Part shown: positions 1-11,240 of the stretch, in pieces | How positions within the stretch are numbered: the stretch's first letter is position 1 | Layout of the letters: every line of letters begins with the position of its first letter | Source: Saccoglossus kowalevskii | Lineage: Eukaryota; Hemichordata; Enteropneusta; Harrimaniidae | Reading direction: 5' to 3' | Assembly (NCBI RefSeq): GCF_000003605.2 | Contig: NW_003135338.1 | Coordinates: 194,592-245,585 of the forward strand | Length of the DNA stretch: 50,994 bases | Program-made: the position numbers and the translations under genes | The notes under the pieces: model-generated | What the model saw: only the letters and a program-made list of their open reading frames with translations | Told to the model about the DNA's origin: nothing | Databases searched by the model: none

Positions 1-485
1 TGAGTCTCAAATGGCGTGTATGATTGTGACAAAGTTCACTTTCATTTGTTGACACATTTGCATATCTAGCATAAATTTGGTTTTAGGCCGTCTATACTAC
101 TACATACAATACTTCGGAGTGGCGAAGAACGATCGAATTTTAATGTACAAAGTCGATAATTTGGCTAATACGCAACAGTGAAGAACAAACTGAGGGAACT
201 ATATTTTGCAGAAGAATGGGCCAAATATCAAACAAACAAATACTTTCCACTAAATACTATTTTTTTTGTATAAGTTTATTTTATTTCTCAGAAAAAATCT
301 GTCCCTGGGTTTAAGGTGGCTTTTTATTACTCAATTTCTAACCGTTACTGGGTCCAGTAAGACCTAGTGGTATGTATAGGAATTGCAAAACCGTCCACCC
401 GTTTGTCGATGCGCATGTGCGTGTATATACTAATGTATGGTACATATCAACCAATCGATTAATTATCGTATTGTGATAATTACAG

Positions 486-669
486 GTTTTTACTGTTGGT
501 CAATCAATACATCCACCGTTGGCGCCCATGGATATGGCCCTTGATGGCAACTACGGCGCATGCGTAGATATATTTGCCCCTGGTTACTCAGTACAAACCG
601 CGGGGACGGAAACTACCACAATCACTCAGACAGTAACGGGAACGTCCGCGTCTGCAGCAGTTGTTGCCG
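486..669 (+). CDS. S8 protease exon with catalytic serine
   Basis: This exon is 184 nt long, starts in phase 0 and ends in phase 1. It encodes the DIFAPG block and the serine motif GTSASAAVVAG. The flanking acceptor (ttacag) and donor (gtaagtcc) are both good matches to consensus. Confidence 0.85.
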
Positions 670-1551
670 GTAAGTCCACCAACGATGATTTTGCGAGGGG
701 GGTCCGGATGAGAGAATAGCTTAACCTGTCCATTGGATTTGCATTTTTATCCCCCAGATTAGTAACACATCACTTCCGGAACAAGCTGAAAACATAAATC
801 TGTTGACAGCTAAAATAAAGTTATTGTTCTTCGCTCACTTTCGCGCATTTTATTTTGAGGGTCTGTACTTGTGGGTCTTATCCTTTAAATATATCTACAA
901 TGTGACTGACTTTCAAAGACAAACATTTCATTCAAACTCTGTGTCTATTTTCACAAATATAACTTAATTCAGGAGGCCCGCTTTGACTCCTTTCCGCACC
1001 AAATTCTCATCTTTCGGTTAGTAGATATACTCGCATATTTGAAAAGTAGAAATCTGTTATAGGATGGATGTGTATCACGTGACACACGTTCGAATTTTGA
1101 GTAAACAAACGAAAAGTAGATCTCATTGGACCCATATTGAACACGACAATTCGCGACGACCACCGCACATTAGAGCGTGCTCATACACATGTACTGAAAA
1201 TATACAGTATCAAACAACAATACTAAAAATTATCGTCCATTTTGCATCTCTAATCTACATTATTTTGACGTCACAAAGACATTTTGTCTCTAGACGGCGC
1301 GGCATACCAGACAAGTCGCATTGTACATCCAAATTCCACCAATGCGTGAATTAATACTTAAGCATATTTCTTACTTAGGTGCTGCTGCAGTTATGCTTGT
1401 ACACGATGTGACAAACCAGACGCCAGATTACGTAATGGAATCTATCAGAAACAGGGCAACTACAGATGTGTTCACCTTCATGTTTTCCCCGAGCCATGGC
1501 TCGCCAGATAAGCTGGTCTGGGTAGGAGATGACACCGCTGGTGCCAAGTAG
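486..1551 (+). CDS. Subtilisin-family (S8, proteinase K-like) serine protease, 3' part (last two coding exons)
   Basis: Two exons, 486..669 and 1379..1551, join in frame (phase 1) across a GT/AG intron. The acceptor is ttacag at 480-485 and the donor gtaagt at 670. The first exon carries TVG, then NYGACVDIFAPG, which matches the SNYG-VVDIFAPG block of proteinase K, and then GTSASAAVVAG around the catalytic serine. The second exon gives the helix after the serine (GAAAVML), a possible glycosylation site NQT and the usual C-terminal PDKLVWV, ending at TAG. In S8 enzymes this part holds the nucleophilic serine; the Asp and His regions must lie in exons left of the window. The usual GTSMATPHVAG is altered: Pro and His of the motif are Ala and Val here, somewhat like the GTSQAAAHVAG of PCSK9. 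The serine is kept, so it may be active or a divergent relative. Nothing recognisable as an earlier exon was seen in 1-485. Family call is firm, subfamily is not. Confidence 0.85.
1379..1551 (+). CDS. S8 protease last exon
   Basis: This exon is 173 nt long and starts in phase 1 after ttacttag. It encodes the post-serine helix and the C-terminal strand ending in PDKLVWV, followed by a short tail and TAG at 1549-1551. Confidence 0.85.
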
Positions 1552-1837
1552 TTACGTCCATGCCATGCTAAAAGTGACGTCATGCCTGCTGCGTGTGAAA
1601 TAGAAAACTCGTGAGGGTTAACTCTTGAACCGTGGAGAGGATATACAATATCATATCTTCATATTGACTGGAGGGGACAATGTGGAGATGACTTGTGACG
1701 TCATATCATGGCCCAAATATGGACATCGGTTATATGCGTAAGATCTGAAACATCGTCTGTGTTTAGATGCGATTGGGGGGTGGGCGTTATGGAGAGAGGG
1801 GGTACCGTGACAGTTTGCTTTAATCTCTGATTTAATT

Positions 1838-1843
1838 AATAAA
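1838..1843 (+). terminator. Candidate poly(A) signal of the S8 protease gene
   Basis: An AATAAA hexamer lies 287 bp after the S8 stop codon, in a plausible place for the 3' end of that transcript. No transcript evidence is available. Confidence 0.5.
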
Positions 1844-4800
1844 TTTGAAGAAATCCTACAATTGTTTGGAACGTCAGTCTGGTTATTTTATTATGGATAC
1901 CCACTTTACACACAATCATAAATAAATAAACTCATGAATATTCATATACACTTAAACTGAAATTATACCGTTATCGTAATCATGTCAGGTTCAGTCAATG
2001 GAGGTGTTAATCGAAAGAGCGCTGTTCAAGGAAGATTTGTGAGAACAGGGGAAATATTTTCTGAAGTCAGAAAAAATTGTGTTTAATTTCTTGGAGTAAA
2101 GATTTTTTTTTAGATTTGTTAGGGTAGGGGCGTGATACGGAGTATCTTTCCAGATTATTTGAGAACACGTGATTTGTCCATTCAGTTCATCCTCTACAGC
2201 TTAATCATGTTCTGCACATGGAGAGGGGAATGAACGGATAAAAAACCGTGGAAAAGAAGATGATAGTTAAACGAAATTGTGTAGTGTATATTTATGCATT
2301 TAAACTACGAGAATCTTATAAAAAATCTGGACAGAGGGGAAAATTCACTGAAAGATTTGGAGAGCAGGGACAAATTTTGCGAATAGTGTAGGAGGAGATC
2401 AGACATCTCAGCAGATGTGCAGAGTGTGCAAAAACAAGTCTGAATGGAAGATGAGAAATTCTCCCACTGAGGAGCAGGCTCTGGTCAGCTTTCAATCCCC
2501 CCTTTCTCTAGCCTAAATTAGTCAGACCAAATTTCCAGACCTGCGAAATTTCTTTCATTGTGAAAAGAAAATTTGTTAAGATACATGTCAATTCTCTGGA
2601 TAAAACGCACATACATTGCTGGTACATATGTTTGGCTGACGAACATCGTCAGAAAGCACTTGTTGGTAGATGTGTATCACTAATTTTTTTAGTGATTCAT
2701 TATTATATCGTCACATTATGCATTATTTGAAAATGGCGATATTGCCAGACGTATCATGTGACGCATGATTTTGTGTGCCCCTTGCCGATGAACTAGTCGC
2801 AACCAGGCTTGGACGCAACAGTTATTCAGTTCGACATTTTGTCGCTAGGTCTTCGAAAGTGACGTCAGTTTGTGGGCACGTAAATCTAACACGGGGAATT
2901 ATTTGGCATCAACTTGCAAACTGAGCCCTTTAAAAATGGGCAGCAAAATTAAATTACAATAAACCATTAGAGAATTTGGAAATACACTAAATGTAAACGT
3001 GACTTGGCTATTTTTGGTAAAATTCACGTTGTCAAAAAGTTTATACCTGTCTTTAAGTTCGTTTTCTAGATGTGAATGACTAGTGTTCCAAAGGATATTT
3101 CAAATATGACTAATAAGAAAATATATTTTATTTTATCTGTTATGGTAGAGATAAAACATTGATATATTCAATATGGCGGTCTTAACGCGTCTGATACTAG
3201 TATTATAACTTTACATAAGTTTTCGCGCATCTGCTGGATTCAAAGATATTTGAATACATCAGTTAATTACCCCTGGAAATAGTTTTCCAAATAAAAGGTT
3301 ACAGACATCTCGAATTTTCAAGGTGAATGCAAAGCATTCCACTGGGGAGGAAGGAATGGGCAACGGGTTGGAGGGGGTGGGTGAAAAAATTGTTTTTCAT
3401 CTGTAATATGTTGATACAGCTCTGTTGCCCAGTAATCTTAGCTTTTTATCGATTGATTTTAAAAATCTCAATCTAAAATCTACCATGAAGGATATACTGT
3501 GGAATAATAAAAATGCAAGTCTCTTTTTTCTCAGGATCTTTATAATAAATAAGTATGTTCCATTACAGTAACTGATATCTTAGGAAATAACACACATAGA
3601 GATGATGAATTGCTGTCCAAAATTTACTATCTATCACCAATCCAGAGTTTTAAATTAACATGCTTATCCTGATTATAGAAAAAAAAAACTATTGTCACAG
3701 TGTAAGGCTTCCTTATTGCAATTGGGGGGGGGCACCCACGGAACACTATTCGAAGGAGTCAGGAAAGGAAATTCGCGCACACAATCAATTCAAACAGTTG
3801 GGAGAGCTGAAAATTACGTAATTATCAAGCATGGATTTAAATCCCAAGCCAGGCCCACGCTTATGTATATACCAAGTTCCATTGAAATTAGAGAAAAATC
3901 AATAGAATATCCATTAACCCATCTACCCTTGCATATAGACACATTGTCGCGATACAGACAGCGTAACCATTGAATTGTGCTCTTTGTATCATGAGAGTAA
4001 TATTGCAAAGTGGTAAATTCGGTATGTGTTATGTTTGCAATATGGCCCGGAAGTCGTGCGTTCTTGAAATGAGCATGGCTATTTGATTGGTTGAATTATC
4101 AATGAGTCGAGCATATCAATCAATATGTAGAGTTTTAAATGGGTGAAGACGCCAATATGGTTATGACTGGTGAAATAATTAAGCGAGTAGGTGATTTTAC
4201 TGAAATACACCATGCTTCAGGCAAAGTTTACTTCAAAGAAAGTTGATGTCCGCCTGTGCAGAAAAGTACAAAAAGATATTCCTGGGATTGGGGGACTCAC
4301 CTTGATTTTGGGTGGGAATGCTCATCAGCCAGTTGAAAACTGGACACAAAAAGATCGACGTTGGGGGCGCTTTGACTAAAGATTTTGCAGTTTCTTTTTT
4401 TTTGTCCCTTTCCCCAAAAAACAAAATACCTTTTTTTCTTTTATAATTTGAAAAAATATGCTGGTCAGGAGTTATTTTTTGATGGGGGTTGTATTATTTG
4501 ACAGCCACAAATTGTCATCAACCGAGGGCGCTATACAGTGGTGAGTTTAGGAGGTAGCAAATTCACTAAAATAGTTTGTGATAACATGAAAACAAATTTC
4601 TCTCCAGTGTATAGTTCACAACTCATTAAATCATCCATATTCATCACATATAAAAGTGGATCACAGTAACAATCACCAACAGTTTTCTGGTAATCAAGAA
4701 ATTTACATTTATTCAAATATGAAAATAAAAAATACTCAGTAAAGCAAGAATATGGTAATTAGAAGCAATTCAAGGTTTGACACTGAAAACTGTACAATTC

Positions 4801-6542
4801 TAAATTGGAAGTAAACAGACTTGTTATATAGTTGAGTAAAAATCAAGTTTGAGAAACAACCTCATCCCCTCTCAGTTACCCCCATATTTAAGCTGATATT
4901 TATTCACCAATGTTCAATTGCACTAGTGAGATCCACTTAATACTTTCAAGTCTTTAAAATAATACTTTAATACTTTAAAAAGACATCAACTAGTGAACTT
5001 AGCAAACCATCTGCTGACTTCATCTTTTCCTCAAAAGGTGATGTGTTTAGAGCAATACAGTATCTGGTACAAAGGTCAGACCACATCCTCGTTTTTTTTT
5101 GTGGAACCAGGCTTTTGATTCAAATACAAACAAAGAATTCAAACAATTGAAAGAAATTCCTCAAACGGGCACCATGGAAATAATAATGTTATAGTATTCT
5201 GAATTGAAATCTGCTTTCTGCATTCACAGGATTCAATACACTTCTAAGGGTTTGAAATGTGCAATGATTTTAAGAATACAAGTTTGACATTGCGATAAAT
5301 CACAGTACAAGCAATATGGGTTTAAAAACCAACGAGTTAACATTGACCATTCTTGGAAATTACAATCAATTTAAATCTAGAACAAAAGTATTTTATAAAA
5401 GTATTAAAGTAGAGTTGCAAAGATCACTCAGTTACTGCATAGAAAGAGGTTTACGTTTTCTGACTACATTTTCAAATGACTCAGATTCCTTCGAGCCACA
5501 ACTCGTCAAAGTTATTACAAAACATCTTAGTTAATTTTGACTTTATGGTTCAAAGTAAACAAGTAATAAACTAAAAGCTGATTGCAATCCATTTCAAAAT
5601 GCTGAGTATCGAGAGCTAAATTTTGAAATGAAATGTTTATCTACAAATTTGGCCTTTTCAAGACCTTTGCAGGGACCAAGAATGGCGTAACTGACAGAGG
5701 CAAAAATTAGACCCACACAAAACCATTTTCTTTCATGCTATTATACAGCTTTTCCAATTCAGGTGAAAAGGGAGGGTAGGCATAAAGTGTACTATTATAA
5801 AACAGGTTAGTTTGACATGCCCCTAACAACTAACATGAAATCTGAAGGTTCTGATCATGAACATCTAAATATTATACAAGTTTACAAATTTACATAAACA
5901 TTCATAAAACATGTTACCAAAGCATGCATGCGTCAATTGACCTCGAACAGAATTCAAGACACTTCAGTTGCCATGCTACATAGACATGTGCAGCAAGACA
6001 ATAACCATTCAGACATGGTAAATACCAATTGGGAATTTTGCATAGAGTTGTAGGACGGCATAACACATGTATTAAGTATGACAGGGTTATAACATTTGAA
6101 TCAACAATAGGTTAAGTACGTACTTTGTAGTGGTGAACCACTTGGGTTAAGTCTTCTGTTACTAACAATCATATTTATAAACATGTCAATACAAGGACAC
6201 ATTTAAATCAATCATCCAATCAAAGTCATTCAAGGTGATTAAATAATTATCCAGGTGACCCTCAAGTGACTCCCCTCCCCCATGCAAACTTAGTGATAGT
6301 TGCACATAAAACTGTTACTGGGTTACAATTAGACCTATAAAAATACAGTAGTCCAAAGTAACATAAATTTAAGTAAAGATCTAAAAAAAATTAAGATCAT
6401 ATTTAGATCTGACACTATATACATAGACATTCCTCCAATGGATACGTACAAATACCGGTGTTCGGTCTATTAGTAGTGAGTGTATTATAACATAAAATTA
6501 CAGTAAAAATAAGACGTATATGTGATACAAGAAATTCACGTT
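1844..6542. other. Intergenic stretch without a recognisable gene
   Basis: About 4.7 kb between the S8 protease and centrin-3. Short open frames occur on both strands, but none shows a known domain or splice context. The stretch is AT-rich and holds one perfect TGACGTCA palindrome (2860-2867, three more lie just to the left) and GAGGGCGC-type motifs near 4356 and 4521. No RNA gene was recognised. Confidence 0.6.
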
Positions 6543-6548
6543 TTTATT
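6543..6548 (-). terminator. Candidate poly(A) signal of centrin-3
   Basis: On the minus strand an AATAAA hexamer lies about 275 bp after the centrin-3 stop codon. It would give a short 3' UTR, which fits a compact gene. Confidence 0.5.
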
Positions 6549-6820
6549 TGAGTGTGCCTCAGAGTTCAATAGTCGTCGGAATAGTGGCAGCGCGACGTTT
6601 TGTCATAAAATCTTCCTACTGTCATCCGTCGGCGAAAAAACGTAGAAAAGGGGAAGAATGTTTGTAACAGGTGCGCAACTATCAAACAAAACTGCGAAGG
6701 GCGAATGAATGGGCAGACGATTCCATTTCGTTTGTGTTTCGTTCAGTGGTGGTACAGGATAATAACGGCCTTGTTGAATCGTGTCTGTTCATGTTTACCG
6801 ATTGCAAATGTCAGAACATT

Positions 6821-7324
6821 TTATGTATCCCCTGTCATTATAGCAATGAATTCATCTTCGTTTATTTCGCCATCGCCATCCCTGTCAAACTCGTCGATCA
6901 TTGCCCGTAGTTCCTCGTCTGTCATATTTTCCCCTAATTCTCGGGCAACCCGCCGCAGATTCCGCAGACTAATTTTGCCAGAGTCGTCGTCGTCAAACAA
7001 ACGGAACGCTTTGATGATTTCGTCCTGTGGGTCGCGTTCCAGCATCCAATCTGTCATAACCTCGTTGAAATCTTCAAACGATATCTTTCCCGATGATTCT
7101 CTGTCGTAGTCTCGCAGTACTTTAAGAACATCGGCTTTTTTAACATCGAACCCCAGGGCTCTCATGGCCACCTTCAATTCGTGATAATCAATGGCCCGGT
7201 CTTTGTCAGTGTCAAACAGATCAAACGCCTCTTTGATTTCTTGTTTCTGTTCTTCTGTCAGATCACGGCGTTTCCTACGTTTCGGCCTATCAATGGCAAA
7301 TTCTGATCGAAGCGACAAGCTCAT
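6821..7324 (-). CDS. Cetn3: Centrin-3, intronless
   Basis: This is a 167-residue EF-hand protein of the centrin-3 subfamily, a calcium-binding component of centrioles and basal bodies needed for centrosome duplication. Four 12-residue EF loops are visible: residues 38-49 ([12 protein letters not shown]), 74-85 ([12 protein letters not shown]), 111-122 ([12 protein letters not shown]) and 147-158 ([12 protein letters not shown]). Loops 1 and 4 keep most ligand positions, including the final Glu; loops 2 and 3 end in Asp and Asn, as expected for weaker sites in this family. The start MSLSLRSE and the end IMTGDT match centrin-3 rather than centrin-1/2, and 167 residues is the usual length. I chose the ATG at 7322-7324 because it gives the family N-terminus; an in-frame ATG at 7382-7384 would add 20 unrelated residues. 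The reading frame is uninterrupted, unlike multi-exon vertebrate CETN3. It is divergent to ICMT. Confidence 0.95.
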   Translation of the reverse strand: MSLSLRSEFAIDRPKRRKRRDLTEEQKQEIKEAFDLFDTDKDRAIDYHELKVAMRALGFDVKKADVLKVLRDYDRESSGKISFEDFNEVMTDWMLERDPQDEIIKAFRLFDDDDSGKISLRNLRRVARELGENMTDEELRAMIDEFDRDGDGEINEDEFIAIMTGDT

Positions 7325-7675
7325 CTTGATGTATAAACTTACTCCTTTCGCGACAAAATAAAGAATAACGCCTGCACTGTTCAACAGTTGAGGTCTGTTC
7401 GAAATTCAAAATGGCGGTTATTAAAATAACCTAGTACCACCTAGCACGGTAAATATTTTTAATAAGGTGTTTAATTTTATATTGGAATGCACCGCATATG
7501 GTCACGTACTTGATTTACTTTTAAATAAAACACCTTATTGTGATATTAATTTTATTAAATATAAACGATATAAACTTCAAGAAGGCAGTGTACGTAAATC
7601 TTAATTTTAACAATCACAACTAACTTAAGGGATCCGATAAACATGTTGTAATTTGCTTCCGTCGTCGAATGCAAG
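7325..7675. promoter_or_regulatory. Bidirectional promoter region between centrin-3 and ICMT
   Basis: Only 351 bp separate the two divergent start codons, so both core promoters must lie here or overlap. An AAAATGGCGG motif at 7408-7417 resembles the YY1-type element (AANATGGCGGC) common at the start of housekeeping genes. No convincing TATA box is seen near either start. Two ATGs occur upstream of the ICMT start, at 7643 and 7669. Confidence 0.55.
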
Positions 7676-7725
7676 ATGTTGGTGACCTCTGCGGCAGAAT
7701 CTGCCAGATCAGCTCGCAACGTTAG
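7643..7725 (+). promoter_or_regulatory. Two upstream ATGs in the ICMT leader
   Basis: ATG TTG TAA at 7643-7651 is a two-codon upstream frame. A second ATG at 7669 opens a 18-codon frame that overlaps the ICMT start in another frame and stops at 7723-7725. If the transcript starts upstream, these could reduce translation of ICMT; the transcription start is unknown. Confidence 0.35.
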
Positions 7726-7897
7726 TTTGGTTAGTTTTAGTCTTGGCCTTGGAGTTCTAATAATCTCTCTGCTCGGCGAGCGTTGCTTGGGCGTTATAAA
7801 TGCTCTAGATCTTCAATATGCAGTCATTGCAAGTGTGTGTTACTTGGCAGTCGTGTTGGTTCTGCTAATGTTTATGTTTAGAGGCCCTTCTTTCCAG
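7676..7897 (+). CDS. Icmt: ICMT exon 1
   Basis: 74 codons with two hydrophobic helices (VSLVSFSLGLGVLIISLL, and the stretch after LQYAVIA), ending FRGPSFQ at the donor gtaagt. The ATG at 7676 is the first in this frame; an overlapping out-of-frame ATG lies seven bases upstream. Confidence 0.9.
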
Positions 7898-10800
7898 GTA
7901 AGTGTCCCCAGTATGCTGATATCATATTATTTTCAGTGCCATGTTTTAGAGCAATACTTTAATTAATTTTTTGACTTAATTGTTTCTACGATTGATATTC
8001 CGACAATGTTGAACCATCTTAATGACAGTCAAACATCTGAATTTAATTTAATTTAATATAATATAATTTAATATAATTTAATTTAATTTAATTTAATTTA
8101 ATTTATTCGACTCAATGGAAGGAATTGCCAGATATTTGCTCAATTGAGGTAGATAGTATACCTGTGTCACACACCAAACTGTCAAGATGCAACACCAACC
8201 CCAACACCAGTGCCTTGTACACGTTCTTATTTTGAGGTTTGGAGTCTGTATCGCTTCCTATGCCAAGGATGGGTGGGTGGGATGGGTGGGATATATGAAG
8301 GATTTATTAGATATGCATATGCATACTTAGCTTAGATATCCTCCTAAAGTGATGTGCGATACTATCAATACAACAGACCCATTCGCTTAATTTTTATATA
8401 TATTTATAAAAACTTCATTTGGCCAATAGAATAACATTGAAACATTTCCCAATGATGTCATTATGCACTGCGATCATTGATTGGCTGGTTGAATTTTACT
8501 GCCATTGAAATTTATAAGTATTTATAAAAAAGGAAGGAATAGATGTGTAAGTGTTGATAGTACATGGATATCTATGATGATATGTGATCCATATATATCA
8601 TAGTTTTTTTTAGATAAGTATATGCAACTTAGATACCTATATGCGATGAAGATCCATGTATTTTTGGTCTGTGATGTTCACAGAACTCTAGGAAGTTATG
8701 AACACAAAATTAGCAAGGTTATCAAGTACAAAAGAATGCAAGCAACAACTGCAGACCATAAACGGTGCTCAGATGAACACTAACCATTTTGCTTCACACT
8801 CACTCATTCAAATTACTAATACATTGTAGGTACGCTTGAATTTTGTGATTATCTTGCAATTCTCATGGCTTCAAATGAGATTGCCACTTTGTATCACATC
8901 AGTTGCATACCTTTATCTTTTAATTTCTTGACTGTACATATAATCATACTTTTATGTATTTGTTTTCAGATTGCAATTAGAGCATGTTTTTTAGGTGTTG
9001 TATTCGCCTTAGGAGTCATCGTCACTTTGCTGGCTGTTTCAAATTGGACTGTGTTTGGATGGTACCTGTGCGTGTTGAGCTTTTTCCATTTCTCAGGTAA
9101 AATCCTAAATCCTATTGACACATTAACAAGTACCAAACTATTTCTCGATTTGTACTTTGCATTATGTGGAGTTAAAAAATAGATTTCATCGGCTGGTAGA
9201 AACTTAACGATGAGGATTTGAAGAAAATCACCATGTACAATATAAATGGTGTCTCCAGATCTCTAGTTTTCTATGTGTATTCACTGCACAGACTAAGTAA
9301 CAATTTAATTTAATTTTTAAACTTCCTTTCAGAATATGTATGTACGTCACTTTATAATGCCAAAAGTCTGTCCCTACAGTCCTTCCTATTAGACCATAGC
9401 CTAGCATACCATATCGCAGCCATGGCTAGCTGGGTGGAGTACACTTTACAGGCAGTTCTTCTCCCTGGTAAGTACCGGTATTCAACTCAATCTTGTTTCA
9501 AACTATATCATAGCACAGATTTCCACCAAAATGTTGTATGTGATTGTACACTTTTCTAGCTTTCTGATTGGCTAATGGCATCCTCGATTGCTCAAGTCAG
9601 CTGAGCAAGCCTCAGGCACCAAAAGTAAAAATTAAAACATTGTTACTACATATTAATATTTGACTGCTTGTCAGTGTGTTTATTTTCCGCATCTGAGACA
9701 TACATAATCATAAATGTCACATACATGCAGTGTGTTTCTGTCAGCATTCAGTCAACAATGGTTAATTAAATTTAAATTTTGCTACAAAAAAGTATGTCAC
9801 TTTCGCTACAAAACACAAACTATTCTGAAAAAAATATTCTTTGTTTTGCCATCATTTTCAAAGAAAGAAATAAAACATCACTATATTTATATTTTCATGA
9901 ATTTGAATAATATTTTGATCTTTTATAAACTTCATAAGTTAGTAACTTTATTTGTTCCAATAGAACACATATAAACACAAATTTGCATGTGTTGTATCAT
10001 GAATAATTAAAAAATGACCGTAGAAACACCTCTGTAGTTTAACATAATCACATATGCTACCAATAGAGCAAATACGGTAAGTAGTATTAACCACAATGAC
10101 TCTTAGAAACCAGGAGAAATTTTATTTTTGTCTTATCAAGTTTTATTCACTTTATATAGGCATGAAGCAATGCATATGGGTTAGTGGTAGTGGTTTAGCA
10201 CTGTGTATAGTCGGTGAATTCTTACGTAAACTGGCCATGTTTACGGCCGGAAAGAGTTTTAACCACAACATACAGTATAGAAAAGATGAGAGTCATGTGT
10301 TAGTGACGCAAGGCATCTATGCATGGTGTCGGCATCCTTCGTATGTTGGGTGGTTTTTGTGGAGTGTTGGAACGCAGGTAAGAATATTAGTATTCATTTT
10401 TTCGCATTCTAGATAATACATGTATAATCAATGAAGATCTGGTTTGATCTTGAATGCCATATTTTTTTTACGTCAAATTTTGCTAGACAATTTGCTTGCC
10501 ATGCTTGACTAAGCTCCCTCCCCCCAACTTATCAGGGATTTTTATTATCTTGGTCACTTTCGACATTATTATCTCTCATCTCAATACATGAAACCTAATC
10601 ATTGGACAGCATTTTATTCTTCTGGATAGTCAAATATTACAGCGTTTGTTGTGACTATCATTAATACGCTTCAACTATGACCTCTTCATTCATGTTGAAT
10701 ATTTCTTCTAAACTTTGTTCACAAATTGCTAATCACAAGTAAAAAAATCGTGCTGGTTTTTATGCCCAAGTCTATGGCAACAGATCGGTAACTAAATGAC

Positions 10801-11240
10801 GTCAAAAATATTTGGGAATTTCTAGACACACAGTGAATGTGTATGCTATAATGTTTGTCATTTCATTAACACCAAGTAATGCTTTCCTGGTTCCACATAT
10901 CATTGGGGGGGGGGGGGGGGGGTTGTGAAGATAGATTAAAAGATTGAAGAAAAGCTAGTGAATCTTTTGTTCTATTGTTTTCCATAACATACATACATTT
11001 ACATCTAATTTCATTAACTAACCTGAGAATCTTTTTTTTTTTTCCTTGCAGCTCATTCTCTGTAATCCGCTGTGTTTCATTGCATACATATTGGCTTCTT
11101 GGCAGTTCTTCAATGAACGAATTCAAGACGAAGAAATGCTGTTAATTAATTTTTTTGGGGAACATTATATCGATTACCAGGATAGAGTATGTACAGGTTT
11201 ACCTTTCATACATGGTTATAAAATGCATGCAAGATGCTGA
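7676..11240 (+). CDS. Icmt: Protein-S-isoprenylcysteine O-methyltransferase (ICMT), complete, five exons
   Basis: ICMT is a multi-pass ER membrane enzyme that uses S-adenosylmethionine to methylate the C-terminal prenylcysteine of CAAX proteins such as Ras and Rho GTPases. Exons are 7676..7897, 8970..9096, 9333..9467, 10160..10377 and 11052..11240; all junctions are GT/AG and the phases (0, 1, 1, 0) join in frame to 296 residues, against 284 in human. Conserved blocks include IAIRACFLGVVF (start of exon 2), SLSLQSFLLDHSL (exon 3), GEFLRKLAMFTAG (residues 180-192), the signature RHPSYVGW (219-226) for cofactor binding, and EEMLLINFFGEHY with TGLPFI near the C-terminus. Several hydrophobic helices are visible in exons 1-4. 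The last residues, KMHARC, and the stop codon lie in a sequence that resembles the following minisatellite unit. It shares a promoter region with centrin-3 on the other strand. Confidence 0.95.
8039..8105. repeat. Pentanucleotide microsatellite (ATTTA)n in ICMT intron 1
   Basis: A run of imperfect then perfect AATTT-type repeats, mostly as atttaattta, covers about 65 bp. Confidence 0.9.
8970..9096 (+). CDS. Icmt: ICMT exon 2
   Basis: 127 nt after the acceptor tgttttcag, encoding IAIRACFLGVVFALG and ending with FHFS in phase 1 at a gtaaaa donor. Strong match to the human ICMT block IAIRACFLGFVF. Confidence 0.93.
9333..9467 (+). CDS. Icmt: ICMT exon 3
   Basis: 135 nt after cctttcag, encoding EYVCTSLYNAKSLSLQSFLL and then DHSLAYHIAAMASWVEYTL, in phase 1 at both ends, with a gtaagt donor. 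Frames in this exon lack an ATG start, so it is easy to miss. Confidence 0.92.
10160..10377 (+). CDS. Icmt: ICMT exon 4 with catalytic-domain signature
   Basis: 218 nt after tatatag, encoding residues 162-234 with GEFLRKLAMFTAG and RHPSYVGW. It ends at TQ in phase 0 before gtaaga. Confidence 0.95.
10904..10922. repeat. Poly-G tract in ICMT intron 4
   Basis: An uninterrupted run of about 18 G residues lies 130 bp before exon 5. It is likely length-variable and prone to assembly error. Confidence 0.9.
11052..11240 (+). CDS. Icmt: ICMT exon 5
   Basis: 62 codons and TGA after ccttgcag. It encodes LILCNPLCFIAYILASWQFF, the acidic stretch before NFFGEHYIDYQDRV, and TGLPFIHGYK. Confidence 0.95.
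   Translation, partial: LILCNPLCFIAYILASWQFFNERIQDEEMLLINFFGEHYIDYQDRVCTGLPFIHGYKMHARC

Noticed and set aside
6705-7109. A 134-codon plus-strand frame
   Set aside because: It is the antisense of centrin-3.
7322-7384. The longer centrin-3 start at 7382-7384
   Set aside because: The extra 20 residues have no match to the family, whereas MSLSLRSE is the normal N-terminus.
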